Below, piece by piece: positions 21,713-33,780 of a stretch of 64,000 nt of DNA; positions within the stretch are counted from its first letter, which is position 1, and each line of letters opens with the position of its first letter. Origin of the DNA: Xiphydria camelus (Eukaryota; Arthropoda; Insecta; Hymenoptera; Xiphydriidae); NCBI GenBank assembly GCA_963678675.1, contig OY783192.1, positions 4,660,001 through 4,724,000 of the forward strand, written 5' to 3'. The position numbers and the translations under genes are program-made. The notes under the pieces were generated by a model that was given only the letters and a program-made list of their open reading frames with translations, had not been told where the DNA came from and did no database searches.

Positions 21713-23391
21713 TATGTCATGGGTATATATTCTTTATAGATACCTATTTTACATACAATATTTACGAACAGAATACTTGACTCCTCTTGCGGAAGTAGTC
21801 CCAACAGAAAACAAAACCTTACGGTGTAAGATGAGATCATCTACTTTGAGTTTCGCAAATATTTTACTTTCTTATTAGTTTGGCCTATTGCGAAGATTAA
21901 CAGCGTATTGTGTACCTGATTAGCCACGTTTCACGATTACTACGACACACAACGTGGATACCCGGAAATCTTCCACTCTGAGTTAAACTACGAAGACGTC
22001 TTGATATAAGAAATTACGTGGGTTATGGATCGATGACACGCGTAACGGAAATGCGTACCTTTTTCCTCGTATTGGAGTAAGCGTAATTGGCCGGCGCTAA
22101 TAGCTTCGATCCCCGAACATCCCGTTCTTACCACCACCAGAGGTCGGCGAAGGAATGCATGTATATGTGGACCGATGATCACTGCTTCTTACGGCTACAT
22201 ATACAAGTAGATACGTAAGAAGGGAACTAATTGCTTTCCATCGTGAGCCGTGCAGACTTTTTCGAACTTTCCTCGATCCCTTCGCTATCTATTTTTACCT
22301 GACAAGCTCCGCTAACCGATCTTCTTTCTACCCTCGCGGGAAGCATACATACATACGTGCTTCTCCTCGCGAAATCCCAAACCGATTTCGTTATCTTCTC
22401 CCTCGGCGAGAAACCGGTGTGAAATCTAGCCGAAGTTACAGGTGTCACGACACCCGCGAGCCGTGCGAAACGAATCCGTGTCAGCGAGGTAAGAGTCGAA
22501 TAGACGTATAGGCATACAGGTGCCTAAAGGTAGATAGCGAACTGTCCCATGCAGTCACGCAGGTACCCATTTCACTCGAACTGACGTGTGCAGAGTCGAA
22601 CGACTCCATGAGCGCGTGCAAGGGCGAGTTGAATGGCGCGGTTTCGACCAGGGCGAAGCGTACGGGCGGGGGTGGAAGTTGGGAGTCGAGGGTTGAGAAT
22701 TGAGAGTTGCCGCGGTAGAGGAGGTGAAGAGCTTGGGGGGTTGGATGGGGGGTGGGTTGTCTGATGGGGGCGGGTGGTGATAAATCAATATATTCCACTC
22801 ACGCAGTGGCGTCACCACATCAAATCTCTGATCGGCTCAACTAGTATATACGCTCACTTCGCCTCGTTATATCGTTCTGACCCGTGTTCCGCTCGCGCCG
22901 AGAAGCCTAATACCCTGAGCTAGGGATGCTGCCTTATAGGCTGTTAAGTTGCGCGCTCGAAATCCATTGCGAGGCGATGAAAGTGGACGGGGGAGTAAAG
23001 AATAGCTCGGTAATTGATTGAGCAACGCAGATGGATTTGTATCCGCGGTACGCTCTATATCGTGTCGCACCGTGGCGGAGTTGCGTAAAAGCCGAACAGG
23101 GGGCGGCGGGTATCGCGCACTCGTACGCGGGAGGGCGTATCTCAAGAGACTAACGAGCTTAGGTATTTCTGCATCGCTTCAAACATGGAAATATATGGAA
23201 AAAAAAGGGAGGCGAATTCGTGACATTTCCCTCGGGGTGCTTACTTTATGATCCGTCGCCCTTAGTCATCGTGTTTTGAATGTACGAGTGTGGGTGTGTA
23301 TTCAAAAAGCCCACACGCATTTTTTCCATTTACAATTATATCTATTTAAAAATTATTGAAGTCCCTGAAATTCATTATTTGCTGAGTAGTA
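21713..23391. other. Intronic sequence, GC-rich between about 22440 and 22790
   Basis: Overlapping open frames of 70-105 codons occur on both strands in the GC-rich part, including a proline-rich minus-strand frame at 22481-22798. The overlap and composition suggest chance frames. No recognisable gene. Confidence 0.35.
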
Positions 23392-24321
23392 GGAGAGAGC
23401 GGGGCTAGTTGTAACACTTTTCATATTATTACCTGTAAGTTTGGTCTGATGAAAAAGTGGAAAATATTTTATCGTGAATATTTAGCTCATTTATTCGGAT
23501 ATCGTTCTCAATATTAAAGTAGTATGAATATCGAATGATTAATAAATTAAAAATAAATTCACTTTTAGTGAACAAAATCGGATGTTATAATAATTCTTGC
23601 CTCTTCGTTGGGGCTAGTTGTAATGGGCATGGGGCAAGTAATAACAGAAACGAATCGCTATGATTATTCAGGATAAGTATAATAAAAATGTTTATAGATC
23701 TTAAGGCTTAACAATTTTTAATACCACATCAACGTCATTTCTTCTATTTCCGTTCTTAATTAAACATTAGTCTTTCTTCATTACCTAAATACATACATCT
23801 CAGAGATTTTGGAGATCCTCATTCTAATAAATAATAATATACCTATGATACAATTTAGATACCGTAAGTTATTCAATATTTCATTTTCGGTTTGGTAACG
23901 TGATGCTAAGTTGTAGTATGTTACAACTTGCCCCAAGAAATTGTTACTTTAAGTCTCGTACGGTTATTTTCGCTATGAATTGAAATAAAATGGATAGAGT
24001 TAATATAGTATAATATTAATAAAACATTCTTGTTACTGTGGAAGGCGTACCTAATATGACGTAGTCACATGTTGCATAAGGCATGATAATAAAACGTACA
24101 GACCAAAATTACGAGAATGAAAATTCAAACTTAGGTATTAGAATTTCACTTCACGCAGAGAACTCTCTCTGATGAAGATGCGTTGTTGATTATCTAATTG
24201 TGATGGCTGTTAGCAACACCTAGCTTGCACAAAACGTGATTTCATGCATCACGGAAAATTGCATACTGTTATAAAACGCCGGTTACTACTTACTCCTGTT
24301 ACAATTAGCCCTGCTCTGCCT
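23392..24321. mobile_element. G-rich-terminus element (about 930 bp) with repeated terminal motif
   Basis: Left terminus GGAGAGAGCGGGGCTAGTTG and right terminus (reverse-complemented) AGGCAGAGCAGGGCTAATTG, both continuing TAAC and flanked by TA. The motif GGGGCTAGTTGTAA recurs inside at about 23611, then GGGGCAAGTAATAAC at about 23633, and inverted as TTACAACTTGCCCC near 23922. The interior is AT-rich and has no long frame. Its length and layout match 38528-39476, whose motif differs. Probably a non-autonomous TA-target DNA transposon. Confidence 0.75.
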
Positions 24322-24987
24322 TACTCGTTATGATTTATGCACGTGCAAAAATCGCGCATGTACGTGCAATCGTATATTGCTTCAATAAAGCCTAAAGACG
24401 TTCAAAATGTTGTATCATTAGGAGAATTTACTTCCACAATTATCGAAAGTCCGCGAAAAGATGTGCCGTTATTTAACGTCAATTTATCCTTGACGTAAAT
24501 TAATTGAATGAAGTAACGAACACGTGCACGATATAACGTAATTCGCCGAGACAATTAGCGTCGTAAAAGGGGTTCTTCGTCATTTATATATCACTTTGAT
24601 GGTTCGGCTGCGCTTGATGTATTTAACGTTCTAGCTTGAATTTCACGACGGCTCTCAGTGACACCCCCCTCTTTCCCTTTGCTCCATACTTTTACCCTCA
24701 CCCCTTTCGGAAATAAATTAATTTCAGTGAGATTTTCTCGAAATAACCGTCGACATGAGAAACGGGATCCTTCGAGTTTTCAAAGGCGACGCGCTCCCCT
24801 TTCCCAGAAATGCGGGAGAATACCAAATGCCAGAAGTTGTAGCGTGAGGAAGTTAGAAAAGTGTACTCGCATGCAGAAGATTACTTTCACGGAAACTTTG
24901 AGGAAAATAGAATGCCATTGCAACGAATATTTCATCCTTTTCTATGATTTCTTTAGAAAAGAAAAGTATTTTTCGATGTTATTTTAA
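24322..24987. other. Intronic sequence without recognisable genes
   Basis: A 109-codon plus-strand open frame (24658-24987) runs into the next element and shows no domain. Confidence 0.4.
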
Positions 24988-25097
24988 CCCTCTGAGGGCC
25001 ACCCTGGTTGTGTAGCGGTCCATAGTAGGCCCCTGCGTTTTTACGGATTTATCGCTATGTAAGGGAACTACCACATAAGGAGATGGCCCTCAGCGGA
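24988..25097. mobile_element. piggyBac-type short element (TTAA target)
   Basis: Terminus CCCTCTGAGGGCCA on the left and TCCGCTGAGGGCCA (reverse-complemented) on the right, with TTAA directly outside both ends (24984-24987 and 25098-25101). TTAA duplication and a C-rich start are typical of piggyBac. Too short to encode anything. Confidence 0.75.
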
Positions 25098-26045
25098 TTA
25101 AGAATGGATATATGAAAACAAATTTTACCCTTCGACGATTTCAATAAAGCATAGGTATATGTGATTTCCGTAATATTCGTAACACGAAAATAAATCGTAA
25201 TCGTATAGTGCATAAAATTAAATGACGTTTAAATTGCTGATTGTATTCTCTGCAGCGGATGCAATGAATGATGGAGCCATAGCTTTGCTTGCAATGTACG
25301 AAGAGTAACAGTACCTCGCGTTACCTCGACATGACAACGTTTAAATGCGAGAGCTCATCCATATAGCTCGTAAATTAAGCGCCTATCGTCGTATAGTTTA
25401 TGAACTTGGCGATAAACTGGTCAACCACTAAATCAAACTCGAACGGTACTTGAAATGAAATAGAGGAATCGACGCTGATAGGATTAACTGTTTCGAGCAC
25501 TCGATTCTGTCGAAAAGTAATGTATATTTAAAGTATTTCTTTCTTTTCAATTAAGGTCCTTTTGGGAATAAACTAAAATAGAACGAATACATGTTTCACT
25601 TCTGATACTGTTCCGTACAGTTTAATACAGAATAAGAATCATAAGTCGTTCCTTACTTTTGTATGGAAAGTAATCCCTTCGCCTCATTGTGCACTAAGGG
25701 GGCGACGGAGGGAGGGAGAAGTGGAAGCAAACGTCCATCTTCGCTTCCATAGCCGCGTTGGCATGGATTAACGCAAACGTATCTACATCAGAAATTGAAC
25801 TCTCGTCAGTCAATATTGACGATGAGCGATGAACAGAGAATTCTTGCTAACAGTATAGATACCGTAGACTGCTCGATTTAATGCGTGTATTATTAACAGA
25901 ATATTACCTCGATAAAATGACGTCGCGAATGAAGGTGGATTCAACTGTCCCTTTTTTAAGGACGACGACGTGGGGTGAAAGTTGCTTTTGGAAGTGAACT
26001 CCTTCCTTCTTTTTCATTGGGAAAATTGGTGCCGTAAATTATTAA
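25098..26045. other. Intronic sequence without recognisable genes
   Basis: No repeats, frames or motifs that I can support. Confidence 0.4.
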
Positions 26046-26132
26046 CCCTCCACGGGCACCGTTATTATTCGTATACATATGTAGGATACCATGGGTCCGG
26101 GGTCTGTCGGACCCCACGGTGCCCTTCGAAGG
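26046..26132. mobile_element. piggyBac-type short element (TTAA target), second family
   Basis: Starts CCCTCCACGGGCACCG and ends CGGTGCCCTTCGAAGG, flanked by TTAA at 26042-26045 and 26133-26136. The centre has GGGTCCGGGGTCTGTCGGAC, itself palindromic. Only 87 bp, non-coding. Confidence 0.8.
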
Positions 26133-26686
26133 TTAATTATAATTGCGTAAAGAAATACCTTCGCAATTCTCATCACAATTTCGCAGGAATAGAAAGCTTG
26201 GAGAGAGAAGCAAATAAAGAGAGGAGAGTGTATATATTTCCATATTTACGTCGAGACATTATTCAGATTACACCCCACAGACTTGGCAAAATTCGTCGAC
26301 CTCACCGCAATAACAACGTGCGTGGGGCATAGCCAAAACTGAAACGAACGAACGATATAGGAAAATCCGTACCATGTATAGTTGTAGATATACGCGCATC
26401 ACAGTATAGGCGATTTAATCGTCGAATAACGAAAATGACGTCGCATCGGATAAAACGTAGATACCTACCCGATTTGACCTAACGTTTACAGGCGATTCCC
26501 TCGGATTTACATTTAATCGATATGAGTTTAATACCGTGGTAAACAAAACCGAACTGGAATACACCCAGGCTCTAGATTCCATGAACAATTAAACGCCTAC
26601 AGCGATAAATACTTCGTATTTGCTGCAATTGTATCGAGCTAGGTAATAGACAGAAATGAGAAGTACGAGGATATAATCCCACTACA
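26133..26686. other. Intronic sequence without recognisable genes
   Basis: Nothing recognised. Confidence 0.4.
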
Positions 26687-27525
26687 CACTCAGAGAAATT
26701 CACAGGTCGCATAGCAATAAGTATAGCTATGATAGCTATACTTTAAGGCTAAATGAAATAGCTAAACAGTACAGGTAATATAGCAATGCCAAATAGTAAC
26801 AAGAGCAATATGTATTGCTGTGAAATAGTAACTATATATAGCTAAAATAACTACACGGAAAAAAATGAAGTTGAAATGACGAGCATTGGATGCCCGAATT
26901 CTGACACTATAGATATGCTTTTTGTATGGCATTACGTACGCTTTGTCTGGGACTGTAGTGACAACTCAAAATTATGAAAAATATTGCCATACAGAATAGC
27001 ATTTCATTTTCTGCGTATAGCGAGCATTAATCTAATGTGGTATATTTTAAGATAATTTGGAATTTTGCAATAGAGTCATCGTGGCATTTTCTACAGTACA
27101 GCCATTGACAATCTTTGTAATATAAATAGCTAATTGGTATTTTTATATAATAATATTGTCATATGGCGGTTTTTACCATCGGCATCATCGGCATTTATCG
27201 CAGCAGAGACTTCTAGATTATCTCAAAATATGCGATATAGTATAAAAGCTTGCTATACGCCGAGAATTAAATGCTATTCTGTATGGCAATGTTTTTCAAA
27301 ATTTTGAGTTGTTATCATAGTGCCATATGAAGCGTATGTAGTGCCATTTAAAGGGCATATGGTGCCAGAATTCGGGCATTTTCAGTGCTCGTCATTTAAA
27401 CTTTATTTTTCTCCGTATATACGTATAGCTGAAATAGAAATACGTTTTGCTAAGGTTTAACTAGAACTTATTCTTATATTAATAAACTACTAGCATTGCC
27501 GTGCAACCTATATTTTCTCTCAGTG
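26687..27525. mobile_element. CACTGAG-type short element, family B, split by an inner element
   Basis: Ends CACTCAGAGAAATTCACAGG and TATTTTCTCTCAGTG. The outer parts (26687-26853 and 27418-27525) match 60854-61115 in reverse orientation, sharing AATAAGTATAGCTATGATAG, TAGCAATGCC, AACAAGAGCAATA and the near-end GCATTGCCGTGCAA. An inner element occupies 26854-27417. Confidence 0.85.
26854..27417. mobile_element. CACGGA-type hairpin element nested inside 26687-27525
   Basis: Ends CACGGAAAAAAATGAAG and CTTTATTTTTCTCCGTA, flanked by TA. Arms of about 165 bp pair through AATGACGAGCA, GCCCGAATTCTG, CAACTCAAAAT and TTGCCATACAGAATAGCATTT (written here to 20 bases or fewer per side: GCCATACAGAATAGCATTT). 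The copy of the host at 60854-61115 is unbroken at this position, which fixes both insertion borders. Non-coding. Confidence 0.85.
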
Positions 27526-28550
27526 CATAGGAGAACGAAACGATAGTGGTGAGAGGTACGCGCTGCAGCTGGATTCGTCTCTGACTTTTGATGCAGCAGA
27601 CGTATTATGCCTGAGAAACTGACAAACTATGAAATGCGAAATACATTTGGATGGATACCTAAGATAGATCTGCCAATTTTACGTCAACAAGCGGTACGAA
27701 GCTCAATATTGACCAACTTCGAAGGCACGATGAATTTTAGTATTCTCGTACCAAGCGCGCGCAATGAGAATTGCAATGTACGAAACTCATTTGCTTAATC
27801 CGCTGGAAAATTGGAACGATATCTGATGAAATTCTCTTCATTCAAAACTGTACGTATAAACCGAGCACGTCCGCCAGTCACAGGAATGACTTCATTCGTT
27901 TCAGCGAATCTGCAACTGCAAGTTGCATTATTTTAGAGGCTGTGCAAATAACTTTGCCGTTCCGCGCTTCGATTGTGCGAGAGTGGAGCGTACATCGCGA
28001 GTTATCGCCGGTGTATCATTACACATAGACTTCATTTCTGGTATGGAAATCCAATCTTTCGAATTTCACTGTGTATAATTGGATGAATAAAAATTATGCA
28101 AATTTGAACGAGGAAACATTTCGAAGTTGTAACATTTCTATGCTTTTCATGTGAAAGAATACTATATGGATTATATGTAATCTAATGCAGTCTATATGTA
28201 TTATACAATTCACACATTTACGGATTCGTCCATATGTGACCTATACCTCAACTTTATTCAGACAGCACATAATGCGTGATTGTTCGCTGTCCAGTTAGAT
28301 TACCAAGCCATGTAAACTGTGACAGTTGGCCTCCGCTAGAGTAGTAGAATTTCGATCTACTTGAATCATGATTATCTCGTTATTTACGAACTTTTCGTCT
28401 TTGATGGTAATATTTTCTTGAAGTGGACATATCGATATACAAAAAAGTATGTACCAACATGGACGAATTGTTCATAGGTAGGTAACGAGATAATTGTTAA
28501 TGAAGCTGATCGGAATAGAACTACTCTGCGCTGGCCAAGCAAACGCTACA
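27526..28550. other. Intronic sequence without recognisable genes
   Basis: Around 28160-28245, words such as ATATGGATTATATG and GTCCATATGTGACC recall the element at 54901-55134, but no alignable ends were found. Confidence 0.35.
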
Positions 28551-28652
28551 AGTATGACAGAGAACAGCGATCGAGTATGCAAGAGGAAAAAAGAGTACAC
28601 GAGTATGAGAGACAGCGACGATCGAGTAGACGAGAGGGAAAGAGAACGTAAT
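28551..28652. repeat. Imperfect tandem repeat, two units of about 51 bp
   Basis: AGTATGACAGAGAACAGCGA then TCGAGTATGCAAGAGGAAA is repeated as AGTATGAGAGACAGCGACGA then TCGAGTAGACGAGAGGGAAA. The highly charged 74-codon open frame here follows from the repeat and is not taken as a gene. Confidence 0.7.
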
Positions 28653-28872
28653 GAACTGTCTACCTGCTTCGTGACCTTCGGTTGTGTTTACATTTTTTCT
28701 AGCGCTTCCGGTCGTTAAAGAGTTCACACATAGAAGCCCGTATATCCGTGATCAAAGCATCCGTATTCCTTAACAGGTGTACAGAGCAGGTACAATTGCT
28801 TCCGGAATTTGCTTAACCTTTCCTCAGTATGGGAAGCTTATCTTCTTCTGAATGGAGCACTTGCAGTTGTTT

Positions 28873-29032
28873 GATTTTTGCCAAAATCGTTACTTTAAGG
28901 TTTCTCAGGTCGCTGAATCCGAATTTGAGGTTAAAATTTAAAAAAGATTCAGAAAAATGCTCGGATTTTTGCCAATATTGTTACTCGGAAGTTTTTTCAG
29001 TCGTGCTAAATTCGAATCCTCTAGGACAAAAT
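28873..29032. repeat. Imperfect tandem repeat, period about 100 bp
   Basis: GATTTTTGCCAAAATCGTTA at 28873 recurs as GATTTTTGCCAATATTGTTA at 28973. Both are followed by TTCTCAGGTCGCTGAATCCG or a diverged form (TTTTCAGTCGTGCTAAATTC). It reads like a decayed minisatellite. Confidence 0.65.
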
Positions 29033-29691
29033 CTTATAATTCAAAGTAACGTTTCCAATATGATGGATCAAATCTTGAGAAGCGATTTAACTTTTGAAAT
29101 TTCAGCTACTACATAAATCCATGAGATATCTCATCCACTTTTATAACTTCTCTAGTTAACACGTTTACACATAGCTCCATCTATGCCATATGCTACGAGC
29201 TCCTTTATGACTCGATGATGGCTTCACTGAGATCGACCAAAAGATAATAGTAGGTAATTACCTGAAAACATAAGAAGACTGCCTGCCCTCGAAGATCGAC
29301 TTGAATACATCGACAAAGTCGCTCCCTCTATTTTATGTACCACATTCTCATTCATTCGAGGGTCAAAGGAAGGGTAGACATTTATGGATATGGGATCTTC
29401 GGCTTCGGCATACTGAAGTATCCTTACAGGAACTGAATGTAGTCAAATCTTTCATGATGTGGCTATTCTAGGTCGAGCTACCTCCTGTAGACTTTTATTG
29501 ATTGTAAGAGTAGGTACGGATGAAAATCAAAGTCTGCACATTTTCTTGTAATTTTATAGAATCATAGAAAGAGTCCTGTTAGAAATATTCTCAAATTTGT
29601 ATTTCTAAGTTCATCGCAAAGTGAATTGAGTAGTAGGTACGAGAGAAGACAGTACGCCGTTGTTTTCTTTTAAATTCGAACGTTTCAAGTA
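29033..29691. other. Intronic sequence without recognisable genes
   Basis: Nothing recognised. Confidence 0.4.
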
Positions 29692-29902
29692 CACGGAGAA
29701 AACTGAACAGTAACGATTACTAATGAAAATAGTAAATACGTGACAGCTTCGACTATATCGTGTTGAATAATCTGAAAAGTAGTAATCATCACCATTCGAA
29801 CGGTAATCATTACAATGCGCAGATTATTCAACACGATATTGTCGAAGTTATCACCTATTTACTATTATGGCTGGTAATCGTTACTATTCAATTTTCTCCT
29901 TG
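29692..29902. mobile_element. CACGGAG-type short hairpin element
   Basis: Left end CACGGAGAAAACTGAACAG, right end (reverse-complemented) CAAGGAGAAAATTGAATAG, both followed by TAACGATTAC and flanked by TA. Inner arms pair through ATCGTGTTGAATAATCTG. Non-coding. Confidence 0.8.
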
Positions 29903-29973
29903 TAGCACAAGATGGCATTTTTCGAAAAGTTATCTGAATATAATAGGTACATAATGTGTACCCAATTGTCTCT

Positions 29974-30047
29974 CCGGAAGACGACTTATTTTTCGGATAT
30001 CTTAAAGGTATCTTAAAGATATCGGAAATATAAGTTACATTTTCCGG
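29974..30047. repeat. Short hairpin (74 bp)
   Basis: CCGGAAGACGACTTATTTTT at the left pairs with the reverse complement of the right end (CCGGAAAATGTAACTTATATTT, similar apart from an extra few bases). The inner palindrome is GATATC-rich with TTAAAG words. Confidence 0.5.
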
Positions 30048-30132
30048 ACGGCCTAGGTAAACTTGCGAGCAGAAAATCTATTCGCTATGGATTCAGTCGA
30101 GCAAGTGGGATAGAGGCGGGCGTAGTTTAACG

Positions 30133-30371
30133 ATACGTGAGAGTTCCACAAAGACTACTTGCTGCCGGTCAAACTGTTAGTGCGTATGAACAAGCGTTAC
30201 AGCTTCGAGGTTAAATATAAAATTGTGTTAGAAAATGTAATCAGAATGGGAGATTATTACATTTCCTTGCACAATTATATTATGTATTTAACCTCGCGGC
30301 CGTAGCGTTTATTCACTCGCACTGATAGCTTGACTGGCGTGCAAGTAGTCTTCGTAAAGTTGCCACGTACC
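30133..30371. mobile_element. Hairpin element (about 240 bp)
   Basis: Left arm contains AGACTACTTGCTGCCGGTCA and CGAGGTTAAATA. Right arm, reverse-complemented, contains AGACTACTTGCACGCCAGTC and CGAGGTTAAATACATAAT. Arms of about 105 bp and a short loop (near GGGAGAT). Target duplication unclear. Confidence 0.7.
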
Positions 30372-31058
30372 GGTCAGCTATGTCCACCTTCAACCGAATT
30401 TCTCGACCGAATTCACGGCGGGCAAATTTTCTGCTCTCGCATGTGTACATATTTTGTACTACATTCAGATAACTTGTTGAAAATTGCCATCTTGTGCTAC
30501 TTGGAGTATAATCGACAAAGGTTATATATTTTGTTCTTTAATACCAGTGAAGCGCACTAACGTATCGACAGGCGAATCTTCCTTGCATCTGTGTCTCTCT
30601 CTCGGCGGGGTATATATTCCCGGACGTGTATTTACTCCACGATGCTGCAGCCACCCCGTGCACACCAGCGAAGAGTGTCACCCTCATCCATTTTAATCCT
30701 TCTCTTTGGAACCTTTTCACGTGGTAAAGTCATTTCCTACGGATAACGACGTTCCCCGAAGACACTAAAAATCAGACTAACCTTCCCCGGACAAGAATTG
30801 CGCGTGACACGGAGTCCGTGCGGAAATTTAGGATCGTCCCTCTCGCGAAGGAAAGCGTTCGACGCATCGAAGGCACGACCCGAGGATCTGATAACTCGTC
30901 GCCAACTCGCGATGAGTTGCTGAGGCTGAGAGGATTGAGCAACTTCTTATTACGCTTCTCTATAGCTCCCAATGCACGCCCACCTACCCACGTAATACGA
31001 GTACATCCTTATACCTTTAGAGGATGAGGATAGGTATAATAGGCAATACAAGTATATA
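30372..31058. other. Intronic sequence without recognisable genes
   Basis: Short overlapping frames on both strands only. Confidence 0.4.
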
Positions 31059-31454
31059 CAGGGTGTTCTCAAACCTCTGACCCAGAGGGGAAAACCCTAT
31101 GTTCATTAAAAAATTACGGACATAATGCAATTGATTTTATTGAAATCCGTTAATAATTTACAGAGAAATTAATTATTAAGAAGTAATTCATATTTTGACT
31201 TTATTCGGTATTGATGACGTCATATCAAGGCTCATGAAGATAATCGCAATTGCTATCGTTATTATAAACATTATCTTCATGAGTCTTGATATGACGTCAC
31301 CAATGCCGAATAAATTCAAAATATTAATTACTTTTTTATTAATTAATTTCTCCGCAAACTCTTAACGGATTTCAATAAAATCGATTGCATTATGTCCGTA
31401 ATTTATTAATGAACATAGGGTTTTCCTCTGTGTCAGAGGTTTGAGAACACCCGG
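31059..31454. mobile_element. Hairpin element with CAGGGTGTTC terminus (about 396 bp)
   Basis: Left end CAGGGTGTTCTCAAACCTCT, right end (reverse-complemented) CCGGGTGTTCTCAAACCTCT, both flanked by TA. Arms pair nearly to the centre, sharing CCCTATGTTCATTAA, GACATAATGCAAT, TATTGAAATCCGTTA and GATATGACGTCA(C) blocks. Non-autonomous Tc1/mariner-like by target site. Confidence 0.85.
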
Positions 31455-32954
31455 TATAGGATAGTCGGGAGCCGTGCTAGAGTTGAGCGTCAGTTAATTA
31501 CACTGGTCCGCGCGTCTGTTCAGTTTCCGCGAGCTCGTCTGCACGTTTCGTACGTTGTCACGGGTTATGCTAACGTGGAAACTCGCCTAACAAGGTGGTA
31601 GATACCTACGTTGTAGTACTGTAGAAGGAGGGATCGACTGACCGAGACGCTCTCTCCGAATTCCTCGAATTCTCGTGCGTAGCCGATTAATTAGCTCGGA
31701 GCGAAATTCATATCGGTTATATAATGTATATAAGTAGCTCGATGGGGCGTCGCGATTTGATCGGAATCCTCGCAAATTCCCGTAATTCAAATTCTTCCCT
31801 GAGACTTCCCCGTTCTTTTTTTTTCGCGTCCCCTCCCATCATCTCACCCCTTGCTGTCTCTCACACTCTCTCCCTTACGCTCTCGCTTTTCTCTTCATCT
31901 TCGTCCGTCGTCTCCCCTCGTACATATTCTCAGAAGAACACGTGTGGATCTAGAGGTAAAAACGGCGCCGAGAGCACGCGCTACAGATTTTCCGTACGTG
32001 CGACAGGGGAGGAGTGGAGCTACGGATGCTTATATACCTATGTATCTGCAACGGTCGTAAATAGAACCCAGCTACCCACGCAGGATGCCGTGAAATGGAA
32101 ACTCCCTAACAATATTAACATTTCAGCAAGTTGCCCGAGCGGGGGATTGCGAGAGTGATGGAACCGATCTTCAACAGATTGCGCTAACTCGATTCGCGTC
32201 TTGTGTGTGGCCGGAGGAATTGACAGCACCCCTTCGTCTGCGAGTAAACCCTCTCCCTGCGTGTACTTTTCATATGGGCGCGGAGTGTAAATTGCAGCTG
32301 AGGTTCGGTACAGTGGTATCAAATTACGCGCCATCCCGGAAAGCGTTCACTTGGCAAAGTTCCTCCGATATAAAGACCGGGCCGGAACGAAGGAGCGCGC
32401 GTCGTTTGTCATTTAGGGCATTTATCGGTTCACCCGGTCGACGCGTCTATATACCTATAGGGATGTGCTTATTGGAGAAATTTCTCAACGTCCAGCGGTG
32501 GTAATCCTATGTACCGACGCGTCGTTTTCAAAAACTGGGTAACCTAGATTCTTTGAGGTCGCGGAAAAGAGACTTACTTCTACGTCGCGTACGTTACGAG
32601 AGTGCTGCTCATTGTGAAGGAATCAGAGCGTATGTTTCAATTATTCGCAACACTAATTGCTCTGTTGGGTCTGGATTGAAAAGGCACCGGTGCGTCTGAA
32701 GGATTCGATGTGGTTATTTGAAGTTTGTGAAATAACAATAGCGTCGCCTTTGAAGTTGATGCTGTTATATGCAGGCTAAAAATAGGACGGCAAGATTTTC
32801 AATAAAATTAATTGAAATGCATACTTCTTATTATGCAAAATAACGTTTTATAGTAAATTATAAAAATCATCTCACATGAAACAATGCTTTCTACGGCAAC
32901 AGTCAATGTGAATTGCGATTTGGTAAATCACTAGGCATTTCAAATTTATCTTAA
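31455..32954. other. Intronic sequence, partly GC-rich, without recognisable genes
   Basis: 31470-32400 has overlapping frames on both strands (up to 144 codons at 31724-32158, rich in Ser from CT-rich DNA). No domain was recognised. Initiator-like TCAGTT words occur at about 31490 and 31519, but no transcript structure can be built. Confidence 0.35.
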
Positions 32955-33369
32955 CCCTTTTAGTGCCGAGCGAAAACCGTGTATTTATGCGAAGATAACC
33001 GGATGAAATTGACGAATTTACTAACTTTATGAAAAAGCTCATAAAAACCAAACTAAGAATGATATTTAAAAAATTCAAAATGCAGCGTATTACAGAAGAA
33101 AGAGAGAATAATGAAATGTCAATTGCATTTCAATATACATTGAAAATCATACGAATAACATAAATATTAAATATGATGAAAAACATAAACAAGTTTCCCT
33201 TCTACAAACAATATTTGCACATAACAATAATCATCGATTGATCATAGTTTTATGTAGATCACATAGTATGAAGTATAATATAAGCATTACATTTTCAATC
33301 ATTTTTAATAAAATAACCAATATCGGTCCTGAACGAACGACGATATATCGCCGTCCGGCACTAAAAGGG
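32955..33369. mobile_element. piggyBac-type short element (TTAA target), third family, 415 bp
   Basis: Both termini read CCCTTTTAGTGCCG(A/G) inward (the right one reverse-complemented) with TTAA immediately outside at 32951-32954 and 33370-33373. The interior is AT-rich and non-coding. Confidence 0.85.
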
Positions 33370-33376
33370 TTAATAC

Positions 33377-33780
33377 TAGCTTTCCACCCGTGACTTTGTC
33401 TAATTGTACCTAAGTGGATCTCGAAATACATAAAAATAGAAATTTTCATGGTTTTCAATATGAAAATAACGGAATCCCATACAGATTTTCATCCCCTATT
33501 CAATCCCCCACTTGAGGGATAAATTTTCAAAAATTCCGAAACACATCTTTCTTAATTTCTAACCGAAAGACCAAATACCGATTTTCATGGATCAAACTTA
33601 CATCCTCTATTCTACGACCTTAGGGGAGAAGAGTTTCATAAAATCCTTCCTTATAGTGGATGCTTACGTCACAAAAGAAACCTTCTGTCCAAATTTCATG
33701 TAATTATTTCAGTGGCTTCGGCTCGGCGTTGATGAATCAGTCAGTCAGTTAGGACATGTTCTTTTGCGTATACCTATAGA
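33377..33780 (+). repeat. Probable old interspersed repeat, possibly a LINE 3' end
   Basis: The run CCACCCGTGACTTTGTC, then lines with CCCCCACTTGAGGGATAAAT and GGATGCTTACGTCA, then TCTGTCCAAATTTCATG and GATGAATCAGTCAGTCAGTT matches the word order of a dispersed repeat common in insect genomes, often the 3' region of a non-LTR element. There is no second copy in this window, so the call rests on recollection of that family. Confidence 0.4.

Noticed and set aside
31724..32158. 144-codon Ser-rich plus-strand frame
   Set aside because: CT-rich low-complexity translation with overlapping frames; no supporting signals.
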